A DNA stretch of 64,000 bases, taken from positions 1-64,000 of the forward strand of contig JAHDBC010000005.1 of the NCBI GenBank assembly GCA_020630595.1, in the 5' to 3' direction. The position numbers were made by a program, and so were the translations under genes. Source of the DNA: Planktomarina sp. (lineage in GTDB: Bacteria > Pseudomonadota > Alphaproteobacteria > Rhodobacterales > Rhodobacteraceae). Numbering within the stretch: position 1 is the stretch's first letter; every line of letters starts with the position of its first letter. Of this stretch, positions 1 to 7,795 are shown piece by piece. Under the pieces are notes generated by a model, which was not told the DNA's origin, ran no database searches, and saw only the letters and a list, made by a program, of their open reading frames with translations.

Positions 1-326
1 ACGCCGCAATAGATGCCGATGACATGAATGATGGCGCGGATTTCTTCAACAGTGACGCCATTGTTGATGGCCCCTTTGCAGTGCAATTCCCATTCGTGCA
101 TCTTGCCCAAGGCGCCAATCATCGACAGGTTCATCATCGACCGGGTTTTGGCATCGATCACATCATCGCCCCAGCCAAAGCCCCAGCACCATGCGGTCAT
201 CGCCTCTTGGAAAGGGCGGGTGAAATCGTCGGCGGCGGCCAGATTGGCATCGACATAGTCTTTGCCCAACGTCGCGCGGCGTTGGTCCAACCCTTTTAGG
301 AACAGATCTTCGTCAAAGGTGCTCAT
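1..326 (-). CDS. Carboxymuconolactone decarboxylase-family protein (3' end cut by window)
   Basis: The reverse-strand ORF starts at the ATG at 326, behind a GAAGGA Shine-Dalgarno, and runs off the window before its stop. The visible ~108 residues have the all-helical CMD/AhpD look: a 'TRSMMNLSMIGALGK' helix followed by 'ELHCKGAINNGVTVEEI'. PcaC-type proteins decarboxylate 4-carboxymuconolactone, but many CMD-fold proteins are uncharacterised peroxidase- or decarboxylase-like enzymes. The AhpD-type CxxC pair is not visible in the part seen. It is the last visible gene of the leftward catabolic operon, directly after a terminator-like hairpin below the BCCT gene. The family call is fairly firm; the reaction is unknown. 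Confidence 0.75.
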   Translation of the reverse strand, partial: MSTFDEDLFLKGLDQRRATLGKDYVDANLAAADDFTRPFQEAMTAWCWGFGWGDDVIDAKTRSMMNLSMIGALGKMHEWELHCKGAINNGVTVEEIRAIIHVIGIYCG

Positions 327-345
327 CTTTTGTGTCCTTCAAGAA

Positions 346-372
346 AAAGGCGGCCCCGAAAGGGGACCGCCG
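346..372 (-). terminator. Hairpin plus T-run between the BCCT and CMD genes
   Basis: On the minus strand, a GC stem (GGCGGTCCCC / GGGGCCGCC, one unpaired base) closes a TTTC loop and is followed by TTTTTCTT, the form of a Rho-independent terminator. It lies 20 bases after the BCCT stop. The T-run leads straight into the Shine-Dalgarno of the CMD gene, so it probably acts as a partial terminator that lowers CMD expression. Confidence 0.75.
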
Positions 373-391
373 GATTGATGTATTTGCAGGG

Positions 392-2050
392 TTATTCTGC
401 CGGTGTGCTGGCAGTGGTTGACGCCACGCCCGCCTTTTCGCGTTGCCCATCCCGGTAGACGGCCTTCAGCAGGCTAAAGCACATCAGCACCATCACCAGA
501 CTAAAGGGCAGGGCGCCGATAACCATCGCGGTCTGGATCGCCGTGATCCCACCGACCAGCAACAGTGCCGCCACAACCGCACCAAGTGCGGCACCCCAGA
601 ACAGGATGTGGGGGCGGGCCTTGGGGCCTTCGTCGCCAGCGGCGTTGATCGTGTTGACGATCAGCACGGCAGAGTCAGCCGATGTCACCAGATAGGTCAT
701 CAACAAGACCACGATCAGCACAGACATCAGCCATGCCAGAACCTTGCCACCCAGCAGGATGGACGTCATCGCAAAGATCTTGTCGCCATCGGATGTTTCG
801 TTGATGGCACCACCGGCCACGCCGGACAGTTCCAGATCAATCGCTGTGCCACCGGCCCATGCGAACCAGACAAAGCACATGATCGATGGCACGATCATCG
901 CACCCAGAACAAATTCCCGCACGCTGCGCCCTTTGGAAATACGCGCCAAGAACACGCCAACGAATGGCGCAAACGCAACCCACCACGCCCAATAGAAGAC
1001 GGACCAAGCGCCCTGCCATCCGGCCAGCGCATCGCCTGTTTCCGTGCCATCCGGGCGGAATACTTCAAATGACAGGCGTGGCAGGGCGATCAGATAATCC
1101 CAGATGCCGATAAAGAACGCCTTGGTGCCAAAGAACGTGGACCCGAAGATGATCAGGAAACCCAGCAGGAAAATCGACAGGGCCATATTGATGTTGGACA
1201 GCCATTTGATGCCTTTGCCCACACCCGAAAGGGCCGACAGGGTCGATGCCCCCATGATCACAAGGATTGCGAAAATGATGCCAACGCTGGATGGGTTGCC
1301 ATCGGCCGCGGTCAGCCAATCGCCAATACCAATACGCGACAAACCAGCCACGAATTGGTTGACCCCAAAGCCCAGTGTCTGTGCCACGCCCAGGATCGTT
1401 GCCACAACAGCCACGATGTCGATGATGTGCCCCAACGGGCCGGACAGGGTTTTGCCAAACAGCGGCGTCAACGCGGACCGCACCGTCAGTGGCAGGTCAC
1501 GGCGATAGGCGAAATAGGCCAATGCAAGCCCAACAATCGCGTAACAGGCCCACGCACCCAAACCCCAGTGCAGGTTCGAATAGACGTAAGCGTTGCGGAT
1601 GTTGTCTGCCGTGCCACCCGTGGCAAGCCCCTGAATGGTTTCTGGGTTTTTGCCGAAATGATAGATGGGTTCAGCAACCGACCACGTCAGCATGCCCACA
1701 CCAATCCCGGCACCAAACATCATGGAAAACCAGGAAAAGTTTGAAAATTCAGGCTTTTCACCCGGCAGGCCCAGATACAGGCGGCCCGACGCGGGCCAGA
1801 TCGCCAAGACAATACATACAATCACAAAGAACGCGACGGACCAGATGTACCAGCTGGCAAAATTGGTCAGGATGAAACTGTTGATCCCAGACAGGACAGC
1901 GCCCGCTTGGGTCGGAAAGATCACGGCCCACAACACCAAAAGTGAAATGATGATTTTGGAGGTGATGGCAACGAACTTCGAAAAGCCCGAATAAAACCCT
2001 TCGTCTGCCGTTTCAATCGGCAGATCCGTCAGGGGTGGTTGGATAGACAT
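392..2050 (-). CDS. BCCT-family betaine/carnitine/choline-type transporter
   Basis: This is a 552-residue inner-membrane carrier with about 12 membrane segments. The family signature is clear: a glycine-rich TM3 'GAGIGVGMLTWSVAEP' and the Trp-rich TM8 stretch 'WSVFYWAWWVAFAPFVG', then 'FLARISKGRSVREF'. The ORF track starts further upstream, but the ATG at 2050 has an AAAAGGGA Shine-Dalgarno and begins 'MSIQPPLTDLP', so it is preferred. BCCT carriers import quaternary ammonium or sulfonium zwitterions such as glycine betaine, choline, carnitine and DMSP. The Rieske demethylase, DMGDH-like and DddQ-like genes nearby suggest an onium substrate. The exact substrate cannot be read from sequence. 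Confidence 0.93.
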   Translation of the reverse strand: MSIQPPLTDLPIETADEGFYSGFSKFVAITSKIIISLLVLWAVIFPTQAGAVLSGINSFILTNFASWYIWSVAFFVIVCIVLAIWPASGRLYLGLPGEKPEFSNFSWFSMMFGAGIGVGMLTWSVAEPIYHFGKNPETIQGLATGGTADNIRNAYVYSNLHWGLGAWACYAIVGLALAYFAYRRDLPLTVRSALTPLFGKTLSGPLGHIIDIVAVVATILGVAQTLGFGVNQFVAGLSRIGIGDWLTAADGNPSSVGIIFAILVIMGASTLSALSGVGKGIKWLSNINMALSIFLLGFLIIFGSTFFGTKAFFIGIWDYLIALPRLSFEVFRPDGTETGDALAGWQGAWSVFYWAWWVAFAPFVGVFLARISKGRSVREFVLGAMIVPSIMCFVWFAWAGGTAIDLELSGVAGGAINETSDGDKIFAMTSILLGGKVLAWLMSVLIVVLLMTYLVTSADSAVLIVNTINAAGDEGPKARPHILFWGAALGAVVAALLLVGGITAIQTAMVIGALPFSLVMVLMCFSLLKAVYRDGQREKAGVASTTASTPAE

Positions 2051-2144
2051 ATCGTTCCCTTTTCGATTGGGCCTGTTTTTGTTGTGCGGTGTCCCATTGG
2101 CCCTTATCGCGGACATCGCGTTGGCAGTTTTCTGCTATTGTCTT

Positions 2145-2164
2145 GTCAGGCTACTGTGCCTGAC
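2145..2164. repeat. Inverted repeat GTCAGGC-N6-GCCTGAC upstream of the BCCT gene
   Basis: Perfect 7-bp arms are separated by 6 bases in the 174-base gap between the ALDH stop and the BCCT start. There is no T-run on the minus side, so it resembles an operator more than a terminator. A TTGACA hexamer lies just upstream on the minus strand, so a BCCT promoter could start here, but no good -10 box was found. Confidence 0.4.
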
Positions 2165-2224
2165 GCGATTGTCAAAGGGGCTGCTGATCCGTTGTGGTTG
2201 TGACGTTGGATCAAATGTTTGGCG

Positions 2225-3670
2225 TCAGCCGCCCAATTTGATGGCGATGTTTTTTGTTTGGACGTAATTCCAAAGGGCCTCGCGCCCCTTTTCGCGGCCA
2301 TAGCCAGATTGCCCATAGCCCCCAAACGGTGTTTCCACGCCCCCGGCATACCATTCGTTGACAAACACCTGCCCCGCCCGAATGCGCTGCGCGTCGCGCA
2401 TGGCCTGATCGATGTTCTGGGTGAACGTGCCACCGACCAGCCCATAGGGTGTGCCGTTGGCGATTTCGATGGCTTGGTCCGGTGTTTTGAACGACATGAC
2501 CGAAACAACCGGGCCAAAGATTTCTTCCTGTGCGACGGTCATGCCCGGTTGCACATCTGACAAGACTGTTGGTTCCAGAAACGCACCGGGGCGGTTCAGC
2601 TTGTGGCCCCCTGTGACCAGTGTCGCGCCTTGGGCTTGCGCATCGGCGACCATCGCAACGGCACGGTCCCGCTGTGCGTCACTGACCATCGCGCCCATGT
2701 TTGCGCCGAAGTCCGGGCGTTCGATCCCGGGGCCAACAGACAGGGATTTGGCAAGTGTGCTGACCCGTTCGACCAGTTCATCCTTGCGGTCTTCGTGCAC
2801 GATGATGCGCGACATCGCAGAACACACCTGACCGGCATTGAAATAGATGCCCCAGCGCACATTGTCGGTAAACGCATCCAGATCGGCGTCGCGATGGACA
2901 ATTGCACCCGATTTGCCGCCCAGTTCCAGCACACAAGGCACCACATTTTGTGCGGCGGCGGTTGCGATGATCTTGCCGGTTTGCACCGATCCCGTGAACA
3001 CGATCTGGCGCACATCGGGGTGGGCGGTCAGGGCGGCACCGGCTTCGTGGCCATAGCCGCACAGAATGTTGACGGCACCTTTGGGCAGGCCCGCGGCTTC
3101 GGCGGCATGGGCAAAGATATAGCAGCTGATTGGGGTGAGTTCGGGGGTTTTGATCACCACGGTATTGGCTGTGGCCAGCGCTGCCGACAGCGACCGGGCT
3201 GTCATTTCCACGGGGTAGTTCCACGGAATAACATGGGCTGATACGCCAAAGGGTTCATAGGCCGTGAAATCGTAATAGGCAGCCCCCAACGGAATGGACC
3301 GGCCTTCTACCGTTTCGGCCTGATTGCCGTAGTATTCGAAATACCGCGCAGACCCTTCCAATTCGATCCGCGCCTCCCACAGGGGTTTGCCCTGTTCTAA
3401 CGTCAGAATTTCGGCCAGCGTGTCGATGTGGTCCAAAATATAGCGCCCCATGGCCTGCACCATGCGGCCCCGTTCCACTGGGCGCAGGGACGACAGCGCC
3501 CCGCTTTCGTGCACCCGTTTGGCCGCTGCCACAGCGCGCGCGACGTCACCGGCATCGGCCAAGGCATGTTGGGCCAGCGTTTCACCGGTGCCGGGGTTGA
3601 TCACATCGATCCGCCCTGCGCCGCCATCGACCCAAGCGCCGTCGATGTAATTCTGATAGTAGCTTTGCAT
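2225..3670 (-). CDS. NAD(P)-dependent aldehyde dehydrogenase (betaine-aldehyde dehydrogenase-like)
   Basis: This is a 481-residue soluble aldehyde dehydrogenase of usual family length. The catalytic glutamate lies in 'LELGGKSGA' and the nucleophilic cysteine in 'FNAGQVCSAMSR'. The C-terminal third has the typical 'EEIFGPVVSVM' and 'PFGGYGQSGYGRE'. The start at 3670 has AAGGA ahead of it; the longer ORF in the track would overlap the sulfotransferase gene. It oxidises an aldehyde to an acid using NAD or NADP. In this operon it could handle an aldehyde released by demethylation or side-chain cleavage of an onium compound. The substrate is inferred only from neighbours. Confidence 0.92.
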   Translation of the reverse strand: MQSYYQNYIDGAWVDGGAGRIDVINPGTGETLAQHALADAGDVARAVAAAKRVHESGALSSLRPVERGRMVQAMGRYILDHIDTLAEILTLEQGKPLWEARIELEGSARYFEYYGNQAETVEGRSIPLGAAYYDFTAYEPFGVSAHVIPWNYPVEMTARSLSAALATANTVVIKTPELTPISCYIFAHAAEAAGLPKGAVNILCGYGHEAGAALTAHPDVRQIVFTGSVQTGKIIATAAAQNVVPCVLELGGKSGAIVHRDADLDAFTDNVRWGIYFNAGQVCSAMSRIIVHEDRKDELVERVSTLAKSLSVGPGIERPDFGANMGAMVSDAQRDRAVAMVADAQAQGATLVTGGHKLNRPGAFLEPTVLSDVQPGMTVAQEEIFGPVVSVMSFKTPDQAIEIANGTPYGLVGGTFTQNIDQAMRDAQRIRAGQVFVNEWYAGGVETPFGGYGQSGYGREKGREALWNYVQTKNIAIKLGG

Positions 3671-3674
3671 GGGG

Positions 3675-4418
3675 TCAGTCCTTGGTGATGCGGTGGGCGT
3701 ACAGTCGATCATAATGCGGCTTCATCCGGCGGTGCACCTGCTGGACGCGGGGCGGTGCGTCTGAAACCTCTACGTATTTGCGGGGCTGGGGTGTCAGCCC
3801 GGTGGATTGCGCAAGGTTATGGTGAAACGATCCGCCATCCCACCAACTGTGTTCTGATGGATCGCCGCCCGGTGCCCATGACAAGGCGCTTTCGATGAAC
3901 GGAATGCCGACGCTGTCACAGAATTTTGCGACCATCGTATGGGGGTCTTCCAGCAGATCATCGCTGTCAAACACAGGCGGCGGGGTGCCGTTCAGCGCCC
4001 ACAAAAGATCGAACAAGGCGCGTTGTTCGGGAAAGCCCACTTCGCCTTCGTCGAAGTCCGGCCATTTGTTGTACATGCTGGAAATGGTTTTGGCCGGGTC
4101 GCGGATCAAAAACGCATGGGTGAAATGCGACAGGAAGTCTGCATCCCACATGTGGTTGATGTAGTGGGGGAAGTCTTTCAAAAAGACGGGCCCTTTTTCC
4201 GCCCGCGCCTGAATGTCGGCCCAGACGCTGTCCAATGTCAGCCCGGCGGTGGTTTTTTCACCGGGTTTGAACCGCTGCCACAGCGGATCTTCGCCCTGAT
4301 ACCATGCTTCGCCGAACGGTTCATGCAGGCAATCCAGATCGCCACGTTGGCGCATCATCCATTCAAAGGCGGTCGACGTGGACCGGGGCACTGCCCAAAG
4401 AGCGATGATCTTATGCAT
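3675..4418 (-). CDS. Sulfotransferase-like P-loop protein
   Basis: 247 residues. The N-terminus 'ALWAVPRSTSTAFEWMM' fits the 5'-phosphosulfate-binding loop of PAPS-dependent sulfotransferases, and 'FLIRDPAKTISSMYNKW' fits the 3'-phosphate-binding segment. It overlaps the upstream racemase-like gene by 8 bases (ATGCATAA) and ends 4 bases before the ALDH start, so it is translationally embedded in the catabolic operon. A sulfotransferase is an odd member of a degradation operon. Proteins of this subfamily are largely uncharacterised and may not transfer sulfate at all. The fold call is good; the function is open. Confidence 0.75.
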   Translation of the reverse strand: MHKIIALWAVPRSTSTAFEWMMRQRGDLDCLHEPFGEAWYQGEDPLWQRFKPGEKTTAGLTLDSVWADIQARAEKGPVFLKDFPHYINHMWDADFLSHFTHAFLIRDPAKTISSMYNKWPDFDEGEVGFPEQRALFDLLWALNGTPPPVFDSDDLLEDPHTMVAKFCDSVGIPFIESALSWAPGGDPSEHSWWDGGSFHHNLAQSTGLTPQPRKYVEVSDAPPRVQQVHRRMKPHYDRLYAHRITKD

Positions 4419-5238
4419 GTTGAACGCCTTTCAATAGGGTGCCGTGATCCCCGATGGGACCAATGCCAAGGGATTTGTAGATACGCCAATAAAGGGCCGT
4501 ATCGTGACCCACCACGGGTTTGCCCAATGCCTGTTCCAGCATCGGCGTCAGGTGCAGCGGGCGTTGGGGCAGGCCATCCGGTCCGCTGCGGAAATTGCAC
4601 ATGCCATTGATCAGATAGGCGTCTGCGTCAGGGGCTTGATCAGCCACGTATTCAAAGGATTTAAGGGCAAGATCGCCGTCAAAGACCCAGCGCAGATCGT
4701 TGACAGCGTCTTGGCTGTCAAACCAGCCTTGGTCGTGAAAATTCCCGGCCCATAGGACGTCAAATCCTGCCTCTTTCAGGAACCCGACCGTGCCCTGCCA
4801 CCACGCGGGCCAATGGTAGGCCGCATTCAGCGCGACCTTTTCCACGTTCAATTCGCGCAAGGCTTCCACCATGGCATAGCCTGCCATGTGGAAGTTCAGC
4901 CCGTATCTATCCGACAGGTCCGCACAGTGTTGGCGAATGCCTTCGACGCCCAATTCGCTGGCATGCACCCAGTTCGACCCGACTTGTGCCGCCACATCGC
5001 AGCCATTGCGGGACATTGCGTGGCAGAAATCATCCATCATGCCGAAATTCTGTTTTCGCTGATCCAACCCATGGGCATAGTCGGGGACATGCAGCATCCA
5101 GCCATGCACCCCGACGGTGTCAGGCGACATGCGCAGGAAATCTGACGGGGCGGCGTCGTAGTCAAACGGGGGGCAGGTAAAGCCCACTTGGTGCGCGAAC
5201 AGTTTGTGTTCGGGCCGCCATGTTTCCGGCATCAGCAT
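4411..5238 (-). CDS. Arylmalonate decarboxylase / Asp-Glu racemase-like protein
   Basis: 275 residues, started at 5238 behind AAAGGAAAC. The second half carries 'YLINGMCNFRSGP', which lines up with the C-terminal catalytic cysteine region of maleate isomerase and arylmalonate decarboxylase. The N-terminal cysteine found in two-cysteine racemases and isomerases is not evident. 'VEKVALNAAYHWP' and 'KPVVGHDTALYW' also fit the family layout. One-cysteine members decarboxylate or isomerise via a single general acid. It sits between the GFA gene and the sulfotransferase gene of the leftward operon. The superfamily call is moderate; the reaction is unknown. Confidence 0.65.
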   Translation of the reverse strand: MLMPETWRPEHKLFAHQVGFTCPPFDYDAAPSDFLRMSPDTVGVHGWMLHVPDYAHGLDQRKQNFGMMDDFCHAMSRNGCDVAAQVGSNWVHASELGVEGIRQHCADLSDRYGLNFHMAGYAMVEALRELNVEKVALNAAYHWPAWWQGTVGFLKEAGFDVLWAGNFHDQGWFDSQDAVNDLRWVFDGDLALKSFEYVADQAPDADAYLINGMCNFRSGPDGLPQRPLHLTPMLEQALGKPVVGHDTALYWRIYKSLGIGPIGDHGTLLKGVQHA

Positions 5239-5302
5239 GGATGTTTCCTTTCAACGGTGTGCCCACCCGCCGCCCTTCTGCGGCGTTCCGCCTTGAACCA
5301 AA

Positions 5303-5375
5303 GGGGGCCGCGCCCTGACGGGCGCGGTGCCTCCGGCGGGAGTGTATGGGGCAAAATGAAGATCATGGGGCGGAC
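5303..5375. repeat. Gene-end repeat of Rhodobacteraceae type, copy 1
   Basis: A GC hairpin (CCGCGCCC-TGAC-GGGCGCGG at 5308-5327) is followed by a 'CGGGAGTGTATGGGGCAAAATGAAG' type tail. The same tail recurs near 18655-18690. Such hairpin-plus-'GGAGTATTT..GGCAAAATGAA' elements occur repeatedly at gene ends in Rhodobacteraceae genomes; this is from general familiarity, not from a search. It fills the gap between the GFA gene and the racemase-like gene, overlapping the GFA 3' end. Confidence 0.55.
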
Positions 5376-5755
5376 GCGGGATGACGGGGCAGCGCGTCGT
5401 TCAGATGAAGCCATGGCAAGGCTTCGGCGTGGTGGCAATGCAGATCCGGTGTGTAGGCTGCCGGATCGTCGAGCGAGGCTGCGTAAAGATGCAATTCGCC
5501 GGGCCAGCGGGTGCTTTCAAAGCTGAGTTGCGTGCCGCAGGTGGGGCAAAAGCTGCGTGTGGCGATATCTGACGAATTGAAGAACTGGCGGTCGCCCGTC
5601 CAGATGACACTGTCTTTTTCAAAGCCCATCCAAGCAACCACCGGGGCAGATGCTGCCCGACGGCAGCTTTCGCAATGGCAAAGTGCTGTCCATTTGGGTG
5701 CGGCTGGCGCAGCATAGCGGACTGCCCCACACAGGCAGCGGCCTGTTGTCTTCAT
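5363..5755 (-). CDS. GFA-family (glutathione-dependent formaldehyde-activating fold) protein
   Basis: 130 residues from the ATG at 5755. The zinc-binding cysteines of the GFA fold are all visible: 'GRCLCGAVRY' near the N-terminus, 'LCHCESCRRA' around residues 25-35, and 'FCPTCGTQLSFES' around 75-85. The start codon overlaps the Rieske stop as ATGA, so the two are translationally coupled. Coupling to a demethylating oxygenase would fit a formaldehyde-handling role, since N-demethylation releases formaldehyde. However, most GFA-fold proteins have no proven link to formaldehyde. The family is confident; the role is inferred. Confidence 0.88.
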   Translation of the reverse strand: MKTTGRCLCGAVRYAAPAAPKWTALCHCESCRRAASAPVVAWMGFEKDSVIWTGDRQFFNSSDIATRSFCPTCGTQLSFESTRWPGELHLYAASLDDPAAYTPDLHCHHAEALPWLHLNDALPRHPASAP

Positions 5756-6840
5756 TGCGCGGCCCCCCCGTCGACAGCGTCGCGCATCCAACGTTGCAAA
5801 TGCAGGATCGAATGTTCGGAATTCACGCCGCATTTCGGGTCAACCACCAGTGGCCCGGGCACATAGCCCCGTGATTTCAGGCCACGTTGTACGCTTTCGA
5901 CCAAGTGGATGTCTTCTTCGACCGTTGTTTCGCGGTCCTGGATGGCCAGTTTGCGGACGGTTTCAGATTCCGCCCCATCCACGGAATACCATCCGCGCCA
6001 GACGACCACGTGATCGGCGTCAATCGCCCGCCAATGGTATGTGTTCAGCACATTGCCGGGATAGACTTGGAACGAAAACATGGGCCACAGGAACCATGAT
6101 GAATATTCATTCCAATGGTCGAACCCGGAATGGATGTCATAGGTCATCGCGTCCAGATTTTGGCATTCCGTGCGGTGACGCAAGATTTTGCCTTCGGGCT
6201 GGATGTCATAGGTTTCGGGTTTCACAACGCCGGTCGCAAAGGTCGGGTGGTTCAGCGAACAGTGATAGCATTCCGAATAGTTTTCGACGCTGACCTTCCA
6301 ATTGCACCGTTCGGGGATTTCCACCCATTCCAGCGGTTTCAGGGCCGCCCAATTCGGTACCCATTGTTCCAATTCGGCACGTGCGTTTGGAAACCAGTCT
6401 TCCATCGGTTTGGCATTGGGGTCGAGGTTCACGAACACAAAGCCCAGAAATTCTTCGGTGCGCACACCCGTCAGGCAAATGTCTGCGGTGTTGAACCCTT
6501 CGACAGATTTCACATTTGGGCCTGCCCGCATTTGGCCGGTCAATTCATAGGTCCATGCATGATACGGGCAGACGACGACGCGGGTGTTGCCGGACCCCTG
6601 AACCAACTGATGCGCGCGGTGTTGGCAGACATTGTAGAATGTGCGGATCACGCCATCGCGACCCCGCACGCAAAACAGGCTTTCGCCCGCCAGATCAAAG
6701 GCGTGGTAATCCCCGGGGTTGGCAATGTCCGACACATGGCAGGCAAATTGCCATGTTTGCGACAGCACGCCCGTGCGTTCGATTTCGAACACCTGCGGGT
6801 CCGTATAGTATTTTGCGGCAAGGGATCGGGTCAGCGTCAT
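5752..6840 (-). CDS. Rieske non-haem iron oxygenase, quaternary-amine demethylase type
   Basis: 362 residues. The Rieske [2Fe-2S] ligands lie in 'CQHRAHQLV' and 'CPYHAWTYEL' (about residues 68-92). The mononuclear iron site shows as 'ENYSECYHCSLNHPTF' around residue 200. This pattern is shared by choline monooxygenase, carnitine monooxygenase CntA, glycine-betaine monooxygenase GbcA and stachydrine demethylase, and less by aromatic ring dioxygenases. It would oxidise an N-methyl or C-N bond using O2 and electrons from a reductase. No reductase gene lies in the window, so the partner must be elsewhere. It begins 1 base from the RpiR stop and ends in a 4-base overlap with the GFA gene. Confidence 0.9.
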   Translation of the reverse strand: MTLTRSLAAKYYTDPQVFEIERTGVLSQTWQFACHVSDIANPGDYHAFDLAGESLFCVRGRDGVIRTFYNVCQHRAHQLVQGSGNTRVVVCPYHAWTYELTGQMRAGPNVKSVEGFNTADICLTGVRTEEFLGFVFVNLDPNAKPMEDWFPNARAELEQWVPNWAALKPLEWVEIPERCNWKVSVENYSECYHCSLNHPTFATGVVKPETYDIQPEGKILRHRTECQNLDAMTYDIHSGFDHWNEYSSWFLWPMFSFQVYPGNVLNTYHWRAIDADHVVVWRGWYSVDGAESETVRKLAIQDRETTVEEDIHLVESVQRGLKSRGYVPGPLVVDPKCGVNSEHSILHLQRWMRDAVDGGAAQ

Positions 6841-7725
6841 CTAGGGATCCTCTGAATACAGGCCCATTTTCTGACGGCGGTCGTGGAACGCTTCGACACG
6901 GGCGACAATTTCTGGGCTTGAGACGGCAATCACAAACGACAGCAGCGTTTCCAAAACGGCGATGGTTGACACCGATGATGGGAAAAACTGCGGGGTGTCC
7001 GTGCTGATCACGATGCCCACATCCGCCGCACGAATGATCGGGCTGGCGGGGCTGTCAGACAGGGCGACAACCCGCATGCCTTGGTCTTTGGCCAAAGCGA
7101 CGGCTTCGACGACTTCGCGGCGGTAGGGTTTGCAGGTGATCGCGATCAATGCGTCCTGATCATCAGCCCAGACCAAATCGTCATAGGCGTTGCTGCCGGG
7201 GCGGGGAATGGCGTTGAAATCCACCATGCCGGTTGAGGCCAGATAGGTGAAATTCTGCGCGTTCGCAGCGTTCACTCCCACGCCCAAGGTATAGACCTTG
7301 CGGGCGGTCCAGATCAGCTGTGCGGCCCGGTGCAAATCATCGACGTCAATGCCCGCGAAGGTGTCTTCGATGTTTTGGATCGTGCTGCCGACCATATCGG
7401 CAAACAGCGTGCCCAAATCACCGCCCGATGCGATGGATTGCAGCCACCGGGCGCGGTCGGGAAAGCTGGCTGTGCCGTTGCGAATTTCTTCGCGGAAGGG
7501 GGCGCGGAAATCATCGTAACCTTCGAACCCCGCGTGACGCGCCATGCGCACCACAGTGTTGGGTTTGACCTTTGCCGCTTCGGCAATTTCGCGCACGGTG
7601 CTGACGCCCACGTCCTGAGGATTTTCCAGCACATAGGTTGCCGCCTTGCGGGTTTCGGGTGTCAGGTCCTGCAGCCCGTCGGCCAGCCGTTCCAGAATCG
7701 CGTTTGAATTATTTGTACCATCCAT
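6841..7725 (-). CDS. RpiR/MurR-family transcriptional regulator (HTH plus SIS)
   Basis: 294 residues. The N-terminal helix-turn-helix of the RpiR type appears as 'VREIAEAAKVKPNTVVRMARHAGFEGYDDFR' (about 44-75). The C-terminal SIS sugar-phosphate-isomerase-like effector domain spans roughly 130-265, with 'VYTLGVGVNAANAQNFTY' and 'ITCKPYRREVVEAV'. It is the first gene of the leftward operon and is divergent from the DMGDH-like gene. A perfect inverted repeat overlaps its start codon, so autoregulation and control of both operons are likely. The effector is unknown. Confidence 0.92.
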   Translation of the reverse strand: MDGTNNSNAILERLADGLQDLTPETRKAATYVLENPQDVGVSTVREIAEAAKVKPNTVVRMARHAGFEGYDDFRAPFREEIRNGTASFPDRARWLQSIASGGDLGTLFADMVGSTIQNIEDTFAGIDVDDLHRAAQLIWTARKVYTLGVGVNAANAQNFTYLASTGMVDFNAIPRPGSNAYDDLVWADDQDALIAITCKPYRREVVEAVALAKDQGMRVVALSDSPASPIIRAADVGIVISTDTPQFFPSSVSTIAVLETLLSFVIAVSSPEIVARVEAFHDRRQKMGLYSEDP

Positions 7726-7741
7726 GATTGACGATGGTACA
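7714..7741. promoter_or_regulatory. Palindromic operator candidate over the rpiR-family start codon
   Basis: TGTACCATC and GATGGTACA form perfect 9-bp arms with a 10-base spacer, centred on the RpiR start codon and lying 55 bases upstream of the divergent DMGDH-like start. Symmetry, position and the adjoining regulator gene all fit an operator for this regulator. Binding is inferred. Confidence 0.6.
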
Positions 7742-7795
7742 TTCGTTCGATTAGCCTGTCCAGCAACAACTGAGTCTTTTAAAAGGATGAACCCG

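Noticed and set aside
5752-6840. Rieske protein as an aromatic ring-hydroxylating dioxygenase
   Set aside because: The iron-site motif, lone alpha subunit and betaine-type neighbours favour a quaternary-amine demethylase.
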